Source of the DNA: Rhodospirillales bacterium Ga0074136
Lineage (GTDB): Bacteria > Pseudomonadota > Alphaproteobacteria > Acetobacterales > Acetobacteraceae
Assembly (NCBI GenBank): GCA_001464375.1
Contig: LNEW01000091.1
Coordinates: forward strand, 1-39,204
Reading direction: 5' to 3'
DNA: 39,204 bases
The position numbers and the translations under genes are program-made. The notes under the pieces were generated by a model. That model was given only the letters and a program-made list of their open reading frames with translations, did no database searches and was not told the origin of the DNA. Positions 24,856 to 33,159 of the stretch are shown here, in pieces (the stretch's first letter is position 1; every line of letters starts with the position of its first letter).

Positions 24856-26430
24856 ATGCGCCTGATCCCCGCCGCCGCCGCGGCCCTGATGCTGGCCGCG
24901 GCGCCGCCCGCCCTTGCGCGCAATTTCACGTGGTCGTTCGCGGCGGATATCCTGACGCTGGATCCGCATTCGTCGAACAACACCTTCACGAATGCCTTCC
25001 TCGACAACGTCTTCGAATCGCTGGTGCGGCACAATCCGCGGCTCGAACTCGAACCGTCGCTGGCGGCGCGGTGGGAGGTGGTCTCACCGACCGTGTGGCG
25101 CTTCCACCTGCGCGAAGGCGTGCGCTTCCACGGCGGCGAGAGCTTCGGCGCGGAGGATGTCGTGTTCTCCTGGCAGCGCCTGAATACGCCCGGCGCGCTC
25201 GCGCGCGGCGTGCTGGGCGGCGTCATCAAGGAGGTCCGCGCCACCGGCCCGCTGACCGTCGAGATCGAGACGCAGCGACCCTTCCCCATCCTGCTCAACG
25301 CGCTGACCCAGATGCACATCCTGGACAGCGGCTGGGCCACGGCGAACAACGCGACGGCGGCGACCAACCTGGCACAGCGCGAGGAAGGAGCGGCGACGCG
25401 CACGCCCAACGGCACCGGCCCCTTCCGCATCCGATCGCGCGAGGTCGAGGGCCCGACCGTGCTGGTGCCCTTCGATGGCTGGTGGGACCGGCCGCAGCAC
25501 AATCTCACGCAGGTCACCTTCCAGCCGATCCGCAACGCCGCGACGCGCACGGCGGCACTGCTCGGCGGGCAGATCGACGCGCTGGTCGAACTGCCGATCC
25601 AGGACATCCCGCGCGTCGAGGCCAATGCCGGGCTGCAGGTGGTGCAGGGGCCGGAACTGCGCACCATCTACCTCGGCTTCGACCATTTCCGCGACGAGCT
25701 GGCCTATTCCGACGTGCGCGGGCGCAATCCGCTCAAGGACATCCGCGTGCGCCGCGCGATCTACCAGGCGATCGATGTCGAGGCCCTGCGGCGGTCGGTC
25801 ATGCGCAACAATTCCTGGGTGGCGGGCACCATGGCGAGCCCCTTCCTCTCGGGCGCGCCGGACGACATCAACACCCGCACCTTCCCCTTCGACCCGGAAG
25901 CCTCGCGCCGGCTGCTCGCGGAGGCCGGCTATCCGGACGGATTCTCGATCGGCCTTGCCTGCCCGAATGATCGCTACGTGTATGACGAGCGGCTGTGCAT
26001 CGCGATCTCGGGCATGCTGAGCCGCGTCGGTATCCGCATCGTCCCGCAGTTCGAGACGCTGAACGTCTGGTCGCGGCGCATCAATGCGCTGGACGTGTCG
26101 ATGTTCATGCTGGGCCATGCGGGGCTGCCGCTGGCAGACAGCTACTCCACGCTGTCGGAGGTGCTGCGCACGCGCACCGACCGCACCGCGGGGCTGAATG
26201 TCGGGCGCTGGTCGAATGCGGAATTCGACGCGCTGGTGGATCGCGTGGCGGAGGAAGGCGACGAGACTCGCCGCCGCGCGCTGATCCGCGAGGCGCTGCT
26301 GGTCGAAAAGCGCGAGGTCGCCCATGTGCCGCTGCACCAGCAGCCGGTGGTCTGGGCGGCGCGGCGGAACATCGAACTCGCGCAGTCGCCGGACAACCGG
26401 CTGAGGCTGCGCCATGTGCGGGTGAATTGA
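24856..26430 (+). CDS. ABC transporter substrate-binding protein, family 5 (peptide/nickel/opine type)
   Basis: A 524-residue periplasmic protein from ATG 24856 with GGAGG eight bases upstream. The signal peptide is MRLIPAAAAALMLAAAPPALA, then FTWSFAADILTLDPHSSNN and the family motif WRFHLREGVRFHGGESFGAEDVVFSWQRL. The C-terminal lobe has NPLKDIRVRRAIYQAID and LNVWSRRINALDVSMFML. Family-5 proteins deliver peptides, opines, sugars or glutathione to Dpp-like permeases, none of which is nearby. The amidohydrolase ATG follows its stop with no gap, linking uptake to hydrolysis of the same compound, by inference. Confidence 0.92.
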   Translation: MRLIPAAAAALMLAAAPPALARNFTWSFAADILTLDPHSSNNTFTNAFLDNVFESLVRHNPRLELEPSLAARWEVVSPTVWRFHLREGVRFHGGESFGAEDVVFSWQRLNTPGALARGVLGGVIKEVRATGPLTVEIETQRPFPILLNALTQMHILDSGWATANNATAATNLAQREEGAATRTPNGTGPFRIRSREVEGPTVLVPFDGWWDRPQHNLTQVTFQPIRNAATRTAALLGGQIDALVELPIQDIPRVEANAGLQVVQGPELRTIYLGFDHFRDELAYSDVRGRNPLKDIRVRRAIYQAIDVEALRRSVMRNNSWVAGTMASPFLSGAPDDINTRTFPFDPEASRRLLAEAGYPDGFSIGLACPNDRYVYDERLCIAISGMLSRVGIRIVPQFETLNVWSRRINALDVSMFMLGHAGLPLADSYSTLSEVLRTRTDRTAGLNVGRWSNAEFDALVDRVAEEGDETRRRALIREALLVEKREVAHVPLHQQPVVWAARRNIELAQSPDNRLRLRHVRVN

Positions 26431-27846
26431 ATGGCTGACCTCATCGTCTCCGGCGGCACCGTCATCTCGATAGACGGGGCGCGCCGGGTCATTCCCGATG
26501 GCGCGGTGGCGGTGACGGGCGACACCATCGTCGCGGTCGGCCCGCGCGCGGAGGTCGAGGCTGCGCATGCGGCGCCGCGGCGCATCGATGCGCGCGGCAA
26601 GGCCATCCTGCCCGGGCTGATCGATGGCCACGCGCATGCGGGGCACGGGCTGGTCAAGACCATGGGCAGCGGCGATTCCGCCGCCTGGTCGGAGGCCTGC
26701 CGGATCATCTACACCCTCGCCTCGCCGCCGGAGTTCTGGCGCGCGGAGGCAGCGCTGGCGGCGCTGGAACAGCTGAAGTTCGGTATCACCACATCGGTCA
26801 TGCTGCTGGGCGGCGGCGATTCGATCGGCCGCGTGGACGACCCCGCGCATGGCGATGCGCATGTGGCGGGCGTGAACACCGTCGGCATCCGCCGCATCAT
26901 GGTGCTGGGCCCGACGCGCCCGCCCTTCCCGCGCCCCTATCGCGGCCTGGATGGCAGTGTGCGCGACGTCTCCTTCGAACAGCAGGCCGAGACCATCGGC
27001 ACGCTGTTCGAACGCCACCACGGACGCGGCCGCATCGCCTGCGCAACGCTGATGCCGGTGTATCGCGAAGCCACCCACGATCCGGCCAAGGTGCAGGAGA
27101 TCGAAAAGCAGGGCCGCGTCATCCGCGACATCGGCACCAGGGCCGGCACCCTGTTCCACCAGGACGGTCACCGCAGCGGAAGCATCGCGATGGCCGACCG
27201 CATGTTCGGCCTGCTCGGCCCCGATGCCTGGCTTTCGCACTGCATCGACCTGACCGACGAGGACATCGCGACGCTGGTGCGCACCGGCACGTCCGTGGTG
27301 CACAACCCGTCGGCCATCGCGGCCGTGCGCGGGCATTGCCCGGCGATTGCGATGATGGATGCGGGCGTGACCGTCATGCTGGGCAGCGACGGCACCGCGC
27401 CCGACCGCAGCACCGACCTGTTCCGCCACATGTTCCAGGCCATGCGCTACCACCAGCGCGCCGCGCGCGACGAGAGCGTGCTGCCGCCGGGCAAGGCGCT
27501 CGAGATGATCACCATCGATGCCGCCCGCGGCCTTGGCATGGCGGACCGCGTCGGCAGCCTGGAGGCGGGCAAGCAGGCCGACATCATCACCGTGGACCTG
27601 CACGCGCCGCACATGCTGCCCGCCAACATGCCGGTGCATCGCGTGGTGTATTTCGCCAACGGCCACGACGTGCGGGACGTGGTGGTGGCCGGCGAGATCC
27701 TGATGCGCGAGCGCGTCGTCCCCCATGTGGACGAGGCCGCGGTGCGCGAGGAGGCCGAGCGAGCGACCACGCAGATGCTCGCGCAGTCCGGGCTGTCCGC
27801 GATGGTCGCCGAGGACCCCGGCTGGGGTCGCACGCGCCGCGGCTGA
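26431..27846 (+). CDS. Metal-dependent amidohydrolase (deaminase/chlorohydrolase-like)
   Basis: A 471-residue TIM-barrel hydrolase starting directly after the upstream stop. The small beta domain MADLIVSGGTVISIDG is followed by GLIDGHAHAGH with metal ligands His67 and His69, later TLFHQDGH, LSHCIDLTDEDI and GSDGTAPDRSTDL with the ligand Asp. The C-terminus EAGKQADIITVDL is typical. Family members hydrolyse cytosine, guanine, N-ethylammeline, atrazine or related rings. The HxxE catalytic Glu of the deaminases is not seen: the third His is followed by QDG. A hydrolase with altered proton transfer, or a different substrate class, is therefore likely. It is flanked by binding-protein genes. Confidence 0.87.
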   Translation: MADLIVSGGTVISIDGARRVIPDGAVAVTGDTIVAVGPRAEVEAAHAAPRRIDARGKAILPGLIDGHAHAGHGLVKTMGSGDSAAWSEACRIIYTLASPPEFWRAEAALAALEQLKFGITTSVMLLGGGDSIGRVDDPAHGDAHVAGVNTVGIRRIMVLGPTRPPFPRPYRGLDGSVRDVSFEQQAETIGTLFERHHGRGRIACATLMPVYREATHDPAKVQEIEKQGRVIRDIGTRAGTLFHQDGHRSGSIAMADRMFGLLGPDAWLSHCIDLTDEDIATLVRTGTSVVHNPSAIAAVRGHCPAIAMMDAGVTVMLGSDGTAPDRSTDLFRHMFQAMRYHQRAARDESVLPPGKALEMITIDAARGLGMADRVGSLEAGKQADIITVDLHAPHMLPANMPVHRVVYFANGHDVRDVVVAGEILMRERVVPHVDEAAVREEAERATTQMLAQSGLSAMVAEDPGWGRTRRG

Positions 27847-27914
27847 GCTACGCGCGGTGCATTGAACCCGGCCGCGCTTCGGGCCACGCTGCTCGGCCTC
27901 GGGAGGAACGGGAC

Positions 27915-28886
27915 ATGATGCATCGCCGCACCCTGCTTGCGACCGCCGCGGTCGCGCTTGCCGCGCCCGCCCTGGCGCAGGCGCCCTGGCCCAGCCGCCC
28001 GGTGCGCCTGGTCCTGCCCGACACGCCCGGCAGCGGGAACGACACCACGGCGCGGCTGTTCGCCCCGCTGCTGGAAGCGGCGCTGGGCCAGCCCTTCGTG
28101 ATCGAAAACCGCGGCGGCGCGGGCGGGCGCATCGGGGTCGAGGCCGCCTACCGCAGCGCACCCGATGGCACCACCTTCCTGCTCGGCAATGCCGGGTCGA
28201 ACGGCATCAATGCCGCGATCTATCGCGACCTGCCCTATGACCTGACCAACGCCTTCGACCCCGTCTCGCTGCTGGTGACGGGACCGAATGCGCTGATCGT
28301 GAAGCCGCGCCTGCTGCCGGTGGCGAGCGTGGCCGAACTGATCGCGACCGTCCGCGCACGGCCGGGCGGCTTCAACTACGCCTCCGCCGGCGTCGGTTCC
28401 TCGGCGCACATGAACATGGAACTGTTCAAGTCGCAGGCCGGGCTCGACATCGTGCACGTGCCCTATCGCGGCGCACCGGCGCTGGTGCAGGCGGTGATCG
28501 CCGGCGAGGCGCCGCTCGCCTTCGGCAACTTGGTGAATGTCATGCCCCAGGTGCGCAGCAACGAGGTGAAGCTGCTGGCGGTGACCTCCATGACGCGCCT
28601 GCCCGACCTGCCCGACACGCCGACCGTGCACGAAAGCGGCCTGCCCGGCTTCGAGACGGTGGCCTGGAACGGCCTGCTGGCACCCAAGGGCACGCCCGCG
28701 CCCGTGCGCGACCGGCTGCTGGCGGAACTTGTGAAGCTGCGCCCCAACGTGCAGCTGGCCGACCGCATCCGGCTGCTCGGCGGCACCCTGCTGGTCTCCT
28801 CGCCCGCGGAATTCCAGCAGCGGATCGAGCGCGACATCGCGCAGTGGAAGCGCCTCGCCACAGCCGCGAACATCACGGCGCAATAG
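27915..28886 (+). CDS. Bug-family tripartite tricarboxylate-type substrate-binding protein
   Basis: A 323-residue protein from ATG 27915 (or the next ATG) with GGGAGGAA upstream. The signal peptide MMHRRTLLATAAVALAAPALAQ precedes WPSRPVRLVLPDTPGSGNDTTARLFAPLL and FVIENRGGAGGRIGVEAAYRS; the pocket region is HVPYRGAPALVQAVIAGEAPLAFGN. It is distinct from the tandem pair at 22823 and 23803. The enolase-superfamily gene starts two bases after the stop, so the ligand may be that enzyme's sugar-acid-like substrate. Confidence 0.92.
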   Translation: MMHRRTLLATAAVALAAPALAQAPWPSRPVRLVLPDTPGSGNDTTARLFAPLLEAALGQPFVIENRGGAGGRIGVEAAYRSAPDGTTFLLGNAGSNGINAAIYRDLPYDLTNAFDPVSLLVTGPNALIVKPRLLPVASVAELIATVRARPGGFNYASAGVGSSAHMNMELFKSQAGLDIVHVPYRGAPALVQAVIAGEAPLAFGNLVNVMPQVRSNEVKLLAVTSMTRLPDLPDTPTVHESGLPGFETVAWNGLLAPKGTPAPVRDRLLAELVKLRPNVQLADRIRLLGGTLLVSSPAEFQQRIERDIAQWKRLATAANITAQ

Positions 28887-28887
28887 G

Positions 28888-30039
28888 ATGCGGATCCGCT
28901 CGGTCGAATTCCTCGGCGTCAATGTAACGCCCAAGACCAATTGGTCCTTCCTGCTGGTGCGCACGGAATGCGGCCGCACCGGCATCGGCGAATGCACGCT
29001 GGCGAACCAGGAATCGCTGCTGGCAGCCGAGGCGGGGCGCCTGGGGGCGAATGTCGTGGGCGAGGATTCGCGCAACCGCAACGGCATCGCGCGGCTGGTC
29101 CCGCATGCGCCGGGCGGGCTCGTGGCGCATGCCGTGCTCTCGGCCTTCGAACAGGCGCTGTGGGACCTGGCTGGGCAGGATGCGCAGCAGCCGATCCATG
29201 CGCTACTCGGCGGTGCGCTGCGCGATGCGGTGCCGCTCTATGCGAACATCAACCGCGGTGCCAATCCACGCACGCCGGAAGGCTTCGCCGCCGCCGCGAC
29301 ACGCGCGGTGCAGGAGGGCTTCCGCGCGGTGAAGCTGGCCCCCTTCGAACCCTTCATCTGGGAAGACGCCGCCGATCCGGCGATGCGCGCCGCCTATGCG
29401 CAGGGCCTTGGGCGCATCGCCGCGGTGCGCGATGCGATCGGGCCAGGCGTCGACGTGATGGTCGATGCGCATTGGCGCTTCTCGCCCGGCGGTGCGGCGC
29501 GGCTGGTGCAGGATGTCGCACCCTTCTCGCTGTTCTGGCTGGAATGCCCGGTCAGTGAGGCGAACCACGCCGCCATCCGCCGCCTGCGCGGCATGGCGAA
29601 TGACCGGGGCATGCGCCTGGCGGGCGCGGAGACGCTGGCGGGTCTCGGCGCCTATCGCACCATCATCGAGGCCGGCTGCTACGACGTGCTGATGCCCGAC
29701 ATCAAGTATGCCGGCGGTCACGGGGAGATCCAGCGCATCGCCGCCCTGGCGCAGACCGCCGGCATCGAGGTCGCGCCGCACAACCCGACCGGGCCGGTGT
29801 GCCACGCGCATTCCGTGCATCTCTGCGCGACCCTGCCGAACCTGCTGCCGCTCGAGGTCCAGTTCGGCGAGACGGATCGCTTCTTCACCCTGGTGAACGG
29901 CCACGATCTGCGCTTCGACCGCGGCCGCGCCACGCTGTCGGCCGCACCCGGCCTGGGCAGCGTGATGGACGAGGCAGCCGCGCGGCTCATGCCCTGGCAG
30001 CCCATGCCGAGGCCCTGGCTCGACCCGAGGCTTGGCTGA
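28888..30039 (+). CDS. Mandelate racemase/muconate lactonizing family enzyme, galactonate-dehydratase-like
   Basis: A 383-residue enolase-superfamily enzyme. Mg ligands are Asp193 (MVDAHW), Glu219 (LECP) and Glu248 (GAETL). Lys149 (VKLAPF) lies on strand 2, and the His-Asp pair is Asp271 (MPDIKYAGG) with His298 (APHNPTGP). The APHNPTGP and AGGHGEI segments are those of the galactonate/mannonate dehydratase branch, which dehydrates sugar acids to 2-keto-3-deoxy acids. The acid is not determined. Its stop overlaps the ATG of the transporter (TGATG), and it follows a Bug binding protein, so uptake, dehydration and transport look coupled. Confidence 0.9.
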   Translation: MRIRSVEFLGVNVTPKTNWSFLLVRTECGRTGIGECTLANQESLLAAEAGRLGANVVGEDSRNRNGIARLVPHAPGGLVAHAVLSAFEQALWDLAGQDAQQPIHALLGGALRDAVPLYANINRGANPRTPEGFAAAATRAVQEGFRAVKLAPFEPFIWEDAADPAMRAAYAQGLGRIAAVRDAIGPGVDVMVDAHWRFSPGGAARLVQDVAPFSLFWLECPVSEANHAAIRRLRGMANDRGMRLAGAETLAGLGAYRTIIEAGCYDVLMPDIKYAGGHGEIQRIAALAQTAGIEVAPHNPTGPVCHAHSVHLCATLPNLLPLEVQFGETDRFFTLVNGHDLRFDRGRATLSAAPGLGSVMDEAAARLMPWQPMPRPWLDPRLG

Positions 30040-30944
30040 TGCCGATCTGGGTCGCCGCGACACTCCTCGCGGGGCTGTTCCAGACCTGGCGCACAGCGCT
30101 TCAGCAGCGGCTGCGCGGGCAGCTCAGTGTCAATGCGGCGGCGGTCGTGCGGTATTTGTACGGCGTGCCGGTGGGCGTGCTGGTGGTGGTGCTCTACCTC
30201 ACCTTCGTCGGCGGCAGCCTGTCGGCGCCATCCTGGGAATACCTGCTGTTCTGCGCCCTGGGCGGGCTCGGGCAGATCATCGGTACGAACCTGCTGATCA
30301 TGTCCTTCGGGCATCGCGGCTTCGCGGTCGGTACGGCGTATTCCAAGACCGAAGCCGTGCAGGCGGCGCTGATCGCCCTGGTGTTCCTGGGCGAATCCTT
30401 CGGCCTGCTGTCCTGGGCGGGCATCGCGGTGTCGGTAGGGGGCACGCTGTACCTTTCGCTCGCGGGGCGCGTGGCGTCGCTGCGCGATGTCGCGGCCGCC
30501 ACCGTGCAGCCGAGTGCGCTCTATGGCCTCGGTGCCGGCTTCGCCTTCGCGCTGTGCGCGCTCGCGATCCGTGCGGCGACGCAGGCGCTGGACGGGCCCG
30601 ACGCCACGCTGCGCGCGCTGGAGACGCTGGTGGTGATCAACACCATGCAGACGCTGATGCAGGGGTCCTGGCTGCTGGCGACCGAGCGCCGGTCGATCCC
30701 GGACCTGTTTCGCACCTGGCGATCCTCCGCGCAGGTCGGTGCGCTGTCGGCCATGGGGTCGGCCTGCTGGTTCACCGGCTTCGCCTATGCGCCGGTGGCG
30801 CTGGTGCGCGCCGTGGGCCAGGTCGAGATCCTGTTCACCCTGCTGTTCAGCCGCTTCTTCCTGCGCGAGAGGATGAAGCGAACCGATGTGATCGGTGCGC
30901 TGGTGGTGGTCTCGGGCGTGGTGCTGGTGCTGCTGGGGCGCTGA
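30039..30944 (+). CDS. EamA/DMT family transporter
   Basis: A 301-residue inner-membrane protein with about ten hydrophobic segments in two homologous halves. The first half closes with KTEAVQAALIALVFLGESFGLLSWAGIAVSVGGTLYLSL, and the second with GQVEILFTLLFSRFFLRERMKRTDVIGALVVVSGVVLVLL, the repeated EamA pattern. It starts within TGATG of the dehydratase-like gene. DMT proteins usually export metabolites or import small acids and nucleosides; its cargo is unknown. It converges with the NIPSNAP gene, with no bases between the stops. Confidence 0.88.
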   Translation: MPIWVAATLLAGLFQTWRTALQQRLRGQLSVNAAAVVRYLYGVPVGVLVVVLYLTFVGGSLSAPSWEYLLFCALGGLGQIIGTNLLIMSFGHRGFAVGTAYSKTEAVQAALIALVFLGESFGLLSWAGIAVSVGGTLYLSLAGRVASLRDVAAATVQPSALYGLGAGFAFALCALAIRAATQALDGPDATLRALETLVVINTMQTLMQGSWLLATERRSIPDLFRTWRSSAQVGALSAMGSACWFTGFAYAPVALVRAVGQVEILFTLLFSRFFLRERMKRTDVIGALVVVSGVVLVLLGR

Positions 30945-31271
30945 TCAGTTCTTCAGCGCGGCGAAGAACGGCGCGGGCTTCACGATGCGGTTCTCCATCT
31001 TGATGAGGATGCCGCGCTTGCCGACATCGGCGAGGTAGTCCGCCCAGGCCGGGTCCGCGGCCATCGCGGCCCGCCGGCGTTCGCGATCCGCCTGGTCGGC
31101 ATAGCCCCACATGTGGACGATGGTGTTCAGCGCACCCTCGATGGTGGTGTACCAGCCCACGCAATTGCCCAGGTGCTTCTGCTGGATGGGCCACCCCTTG
31201 TCCTCATACAGCGCGACGAACTCCGCCACGCGGTTGGGCAGGCAGGTATAGATGCGCAGGTCGACGATCAT
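30945..31271 (-). CDS. NIPSNAP family protein
   Basis: A 108-residue ferredoxin-like (dimeric alpha-beta barrel) protein. ATG 31271 gives the usual family start MIVDLRIYTCLPNRVAEFVALYED and has GAGGAG upstream, so it is preferred over an open frame to 31400. NTIVHMWGYADQADRERRRAAMAADPAW is the NIPSNAP signature. Bacterial members are often beside catabolic genes and have no agreed reaction; some bind haem-like or small hydrophobic ligands. It lies downstream of the family-5 binding proteins on the same strand, after three hairpins. Confidence 0.85.
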   Translation of the reverse strand: MIVDLRIYTCLPNRVAEFVALYEDKGWPIQQKHLGNCVGWYTTIEGALNTIVHMWGYADQADRERRRAAMAADPAWADYLADVGKRGILIKMENRIVKPAPFFAALKN

Positions 31272-31343
31272 GGGGCGTGCTCCTCGGCGGATGCGCAGAA
31301 TGTCGTGCCCGGCGCGTGCGGGAAAGACCCCACCCCATGCTTG

Positions 31344-31369
31344 CGGCCCGAGGCGTCTGCCTCGGGCCG
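31344..31369 (-). terminator. Strong stem-loop, probable terminator or attenuator
   Basis: CGGCCCGAGGC, loop GTCT, GCCTCGGGCCG: an 11-bp perfect stem in the 195-base gap between the family-5 binding protein (stop at 31467) and the NIPSNAP gene. Two more hairpins lie upstream on the minus strand, at 31406-31431 and 31441-31456. There is no T-run, so factor-dependent or partial termination is as likely as intrinsic. Confidence 0.5.
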
Positions 31370-31405
31370 GGAGCGCGACGCGCGACCGCGCCCGAACCAT
31401 CGGCC

Positions 31406-31456
31406 GTGCCCCACCCGACCGTGCGGGGCACGCAAGCCAGGCCCGCGCATGCGGGC
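31406..31456 (-). other. Two further stem-loops just downstream of the 31467 stop
   Basis: GTGCCCC and GGGGCAC pair over a 12-base loop (31406-31431), and GCCCGC-GCAT-GCGGGC forms a 6-bp hairpin (31441-31456). They begin about ten bases after the binding-protein stop on the minus strand, where 3' hairpins commonly protect an abundant binding-protein mRNA. Confidence 0.45.
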
Positions 31457-31466
31457 GCGGAAAGCC

Positions 31467-33080
31467 CTATTGCAGATTCACCGGCACCAGGTCCTGGAAC
31501 CACGACTGCGCCGAGGTGAAGCCCGTCACCCGCCGGCTCATCGCCCGCGGGTTGAGGTCGTGCACGATGAACAGCCACGGTGCGGTGTCCACCACGCGCG
31601 CATGCGCCTCGGCATAGGCGGCGTTGGTTTCGGCGGGCGTGCGTGCCGCTTCCAGCCGCGCGAAGGCGGCCTCGAAGGCGTCGTCGCTCATGCCGGCCCA
31701 GTTGAAGCCGTTGGGCGGGGCGAAGGCACGCAGGAAGTAGCGCGCCATCACCGACGGATCGGACGATGGCGAGGACGGGTTCAGCGACTGCACATTGGCG
31801 ACAACCGGCGCGGTCGCCGCGGAACGCGTCGCCACCAGCAGGTTCGACCAGTCCGTCACCTCGAACTCCACCTGCACGCCGCACGCCTCGCGCAGATTCT
31901 GCTGCAGGAATTCGTTCATCGGCAGGGGCAGCATCTGGCCCGAGCCGGAGGTCGAGATCATGACCCGGAAGCGCAGCGGCCGCTGGGCGTTGAAGCCGGC
32001 CTCCGCCAGCATGGCCCGGCCGCGCGCGGCGTCGAAGCGGTAGCGGTTCGCCGGCGCCCCGAAGGCGGGGTCGGACGGCTTCAGCCAGCCAACCGACGGC
32101 TCCGCCGTGCCGCTCAGCAACTGCACCAGGCCGTCGCGGTCGACGCAGTAGTTGAGCGCCTGGCGCACGCGCACGTCGCGGAACGGCGTGTTCTCCCCGT
32201 TCATCTGGAAGAACCACGGCCAGACATGCGGGTAGGACCCGGTGGTGACGGTGAAGCCCGCCGCGCGCAGCGACGCGATGGCATCGGGCGGCGGCACCTC
32301 GATCCAGTCCACCTGGCCCGATCGGAGCGCGGCGAGGCGTGTATTCGCCTCGGGCATCGGCAGCAGCAGGATGCGGTCCAGCCGTGCGCGACGCGCCGTG
32401 TCCCAGTAGCCGTCGTGGCGCGACAACTCCGCCGATTGCCGCGGTACGAAGCGCGACAGGCGGAACGGCCCGGTGCCCGCCGGCGGCAGCGCCGCGGTGC
32501 GCGCCCAGTCGCGCCCGGCGGTTTCGAAGGATTGCGGCGAGGTCATCAGCAGGTAGACGACCATGTAGGGGAAGTAGGAGGCGACGCGCGTCGTCGTCAT
32601 CTCGATCGTGAAGTCGTCGATCTTGCGGTAGCCGCCGAGGATCGTGACGCGCGCGCGGGAAATGCCGCTGCCGCCCGGTTCGAATTGCGGGCTGTCGTTG
32701 CGGAAGTACCGGTCCAGGTTCCAGATGACCGCATCCGCGTTGAACGGCGCGCCATCATGGAAGGTCACGCCGCGGCGCAGGCGGAAGCGCCAGATCTTCG
32801 GGTCGGTGGCGTCCTGTTCCCAGGATTCCGCGAGGCCCGGGCGCAGACCGGCGGGCTTGGAGGGGTCCGACAGGTCCCACAGCGTCAGCGCCTCGAAGGA
32901 CGGGTAGCCGAGGAAGCGCATGCCCTCGAAGCCGTTGTTCGGCATGCCGGTCGTTGTCGGAACATCCGATGCCGTCATCGCGATGCGCAGGGTGCGCGGC
33001 TGCTGGGCCTGTGCGGCGCCCGACGCCGCGAGGATCGCGGCGCCCAGCGCGTAGGCGGCAATGCGCCTGAAGCTGCTCAT
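31467..33080 (-). CDS. Family-5 ABC substrate-binding protein (tandem copy 2)
   Basis: A 537-residue periplasmic protein from ATG 33080 with GGGGAGA upstream. The signal peptide ends in ASGAAQAQ; the mature start is QPRTLRIAMTASDVPTTTG. It contains WRFRLRRGVTFHDGAPFNADAVIWNLDRYF (family motif), RLDRILLLPMPEANTRLAALRSGQVDWIEVP and DVRVRQALNYCVDRDGL. It is closely similar, over its whole length, to the gene at 33160-34776, so the pair is a tandem duplication. Differences cluster in the C-terminal lobe. The ligand is probably a peptide- or opine-like compound; no permease or ATPase is in view. The Shine-Dalgarno is in the arm of a large hairpin. Confidence 0.92.
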   Translation of the reverse strand: MSSFRRIAAYALGAAILAASGAAQAQQPRTLRIAMTASDVPTTTGMPNNGFEGMRFLGYPSFEALTLWDLSDPSKPAGLRPGLAESWEQDATDPKIWRFRLRRGVTFHDGAPFNADAVIWNLDRYFRNDSPQFEPGGSGISRARVTILGGYRKIDDFTIEMTTTRVASYFPYMVVYLLMTSPQSFETAGRDWARTAALPPAGTGPFRLSRFVPRQSAELSRHDGYWDTARRARLDRILLLPMPEANTRLAALRSGQVDWIEVPPPDAIASLRAAGFTVTTGSYPHVWPWFFQMNGENTPFRDVRVRQALNYCVDRDGLVQLLSGTAEPSVGWLKPSDPAFGAPANRYRFDAARGRAMLAEAGFNAQRPLRFRVMISTSGSGQMLPLPMNEFLQQNLREACGVQVEFEVTDWSNLLVATRSAATAPVVANVQSLNPSSPSSDPSVMARYFLRAFAPPNGFNWAGMSDDAFEAAFARLEAARTPAETNAAYAEAHARVVDTAPWLFIVHDLNPRAMSRRVTGFTSAQSWFQDLVPVNLQ

Positions 33081-33090
33081 TTCTCGATCT

Positions 33091-33131
33091 CCCCGCTGCG
33101 GGGCGGCCAGTTGCCGCCCGTCGCAGCGGGG
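33091..33131 (-). promoter_or_regulatory. 17-bp hairpin over the Shine-Dalgarno of the 31467-33080 gene
   Basis: On the minus strand CCCCGCTGCG, a two-base bulge, GGGCGGC, a five-base loop, GCCGCCC, CGCAGCGGGG: two perfect stems of 10 and 7 bp stacked. The GGGG of the Shine-Dalgarno for ATG 33080 is the last part of the outer stem. It should limit translation or terminate transcription between the duplicated binding-protein genes. Confidence 0.7.
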
Positions 33132-33142
33132 TTCAGCAAGAC

Positions 33143-33159
33143 CCGGGCCAGCGGCCCGG
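33143..33159 (-). terminator. Hairpin directly after the 33160-34776 stop codon
   Basis: CCGGGCC, loop of three, GGCCCGG: a perfect 7-bp stem abutting the TAG stop of the upstream paralogue on the minus strand. It is followed by GTCTT rather than a long T-run. Possibly a terminator or a 3'-end stabiliser. Confidence 0.5.

Noticed and set aside
25084..28161. A 1025-codon minus-strand open frame over three plus-strand genes
   Set aside because: Long antisense frames are expected at this GC content. The plus-strand products have signal peptides, catalytic motifs and good ribosome sites; the antisense protein is Arg/His/Ala-rich with none.
30945..31400. Longer NIPSNAP start at 31400
   Set aside because: It adds 43 Arg/Gly-rich residues that run through the strong hairpin at 31344-31369; ATG 31271 has a ribosome site and the family's usual first residues.
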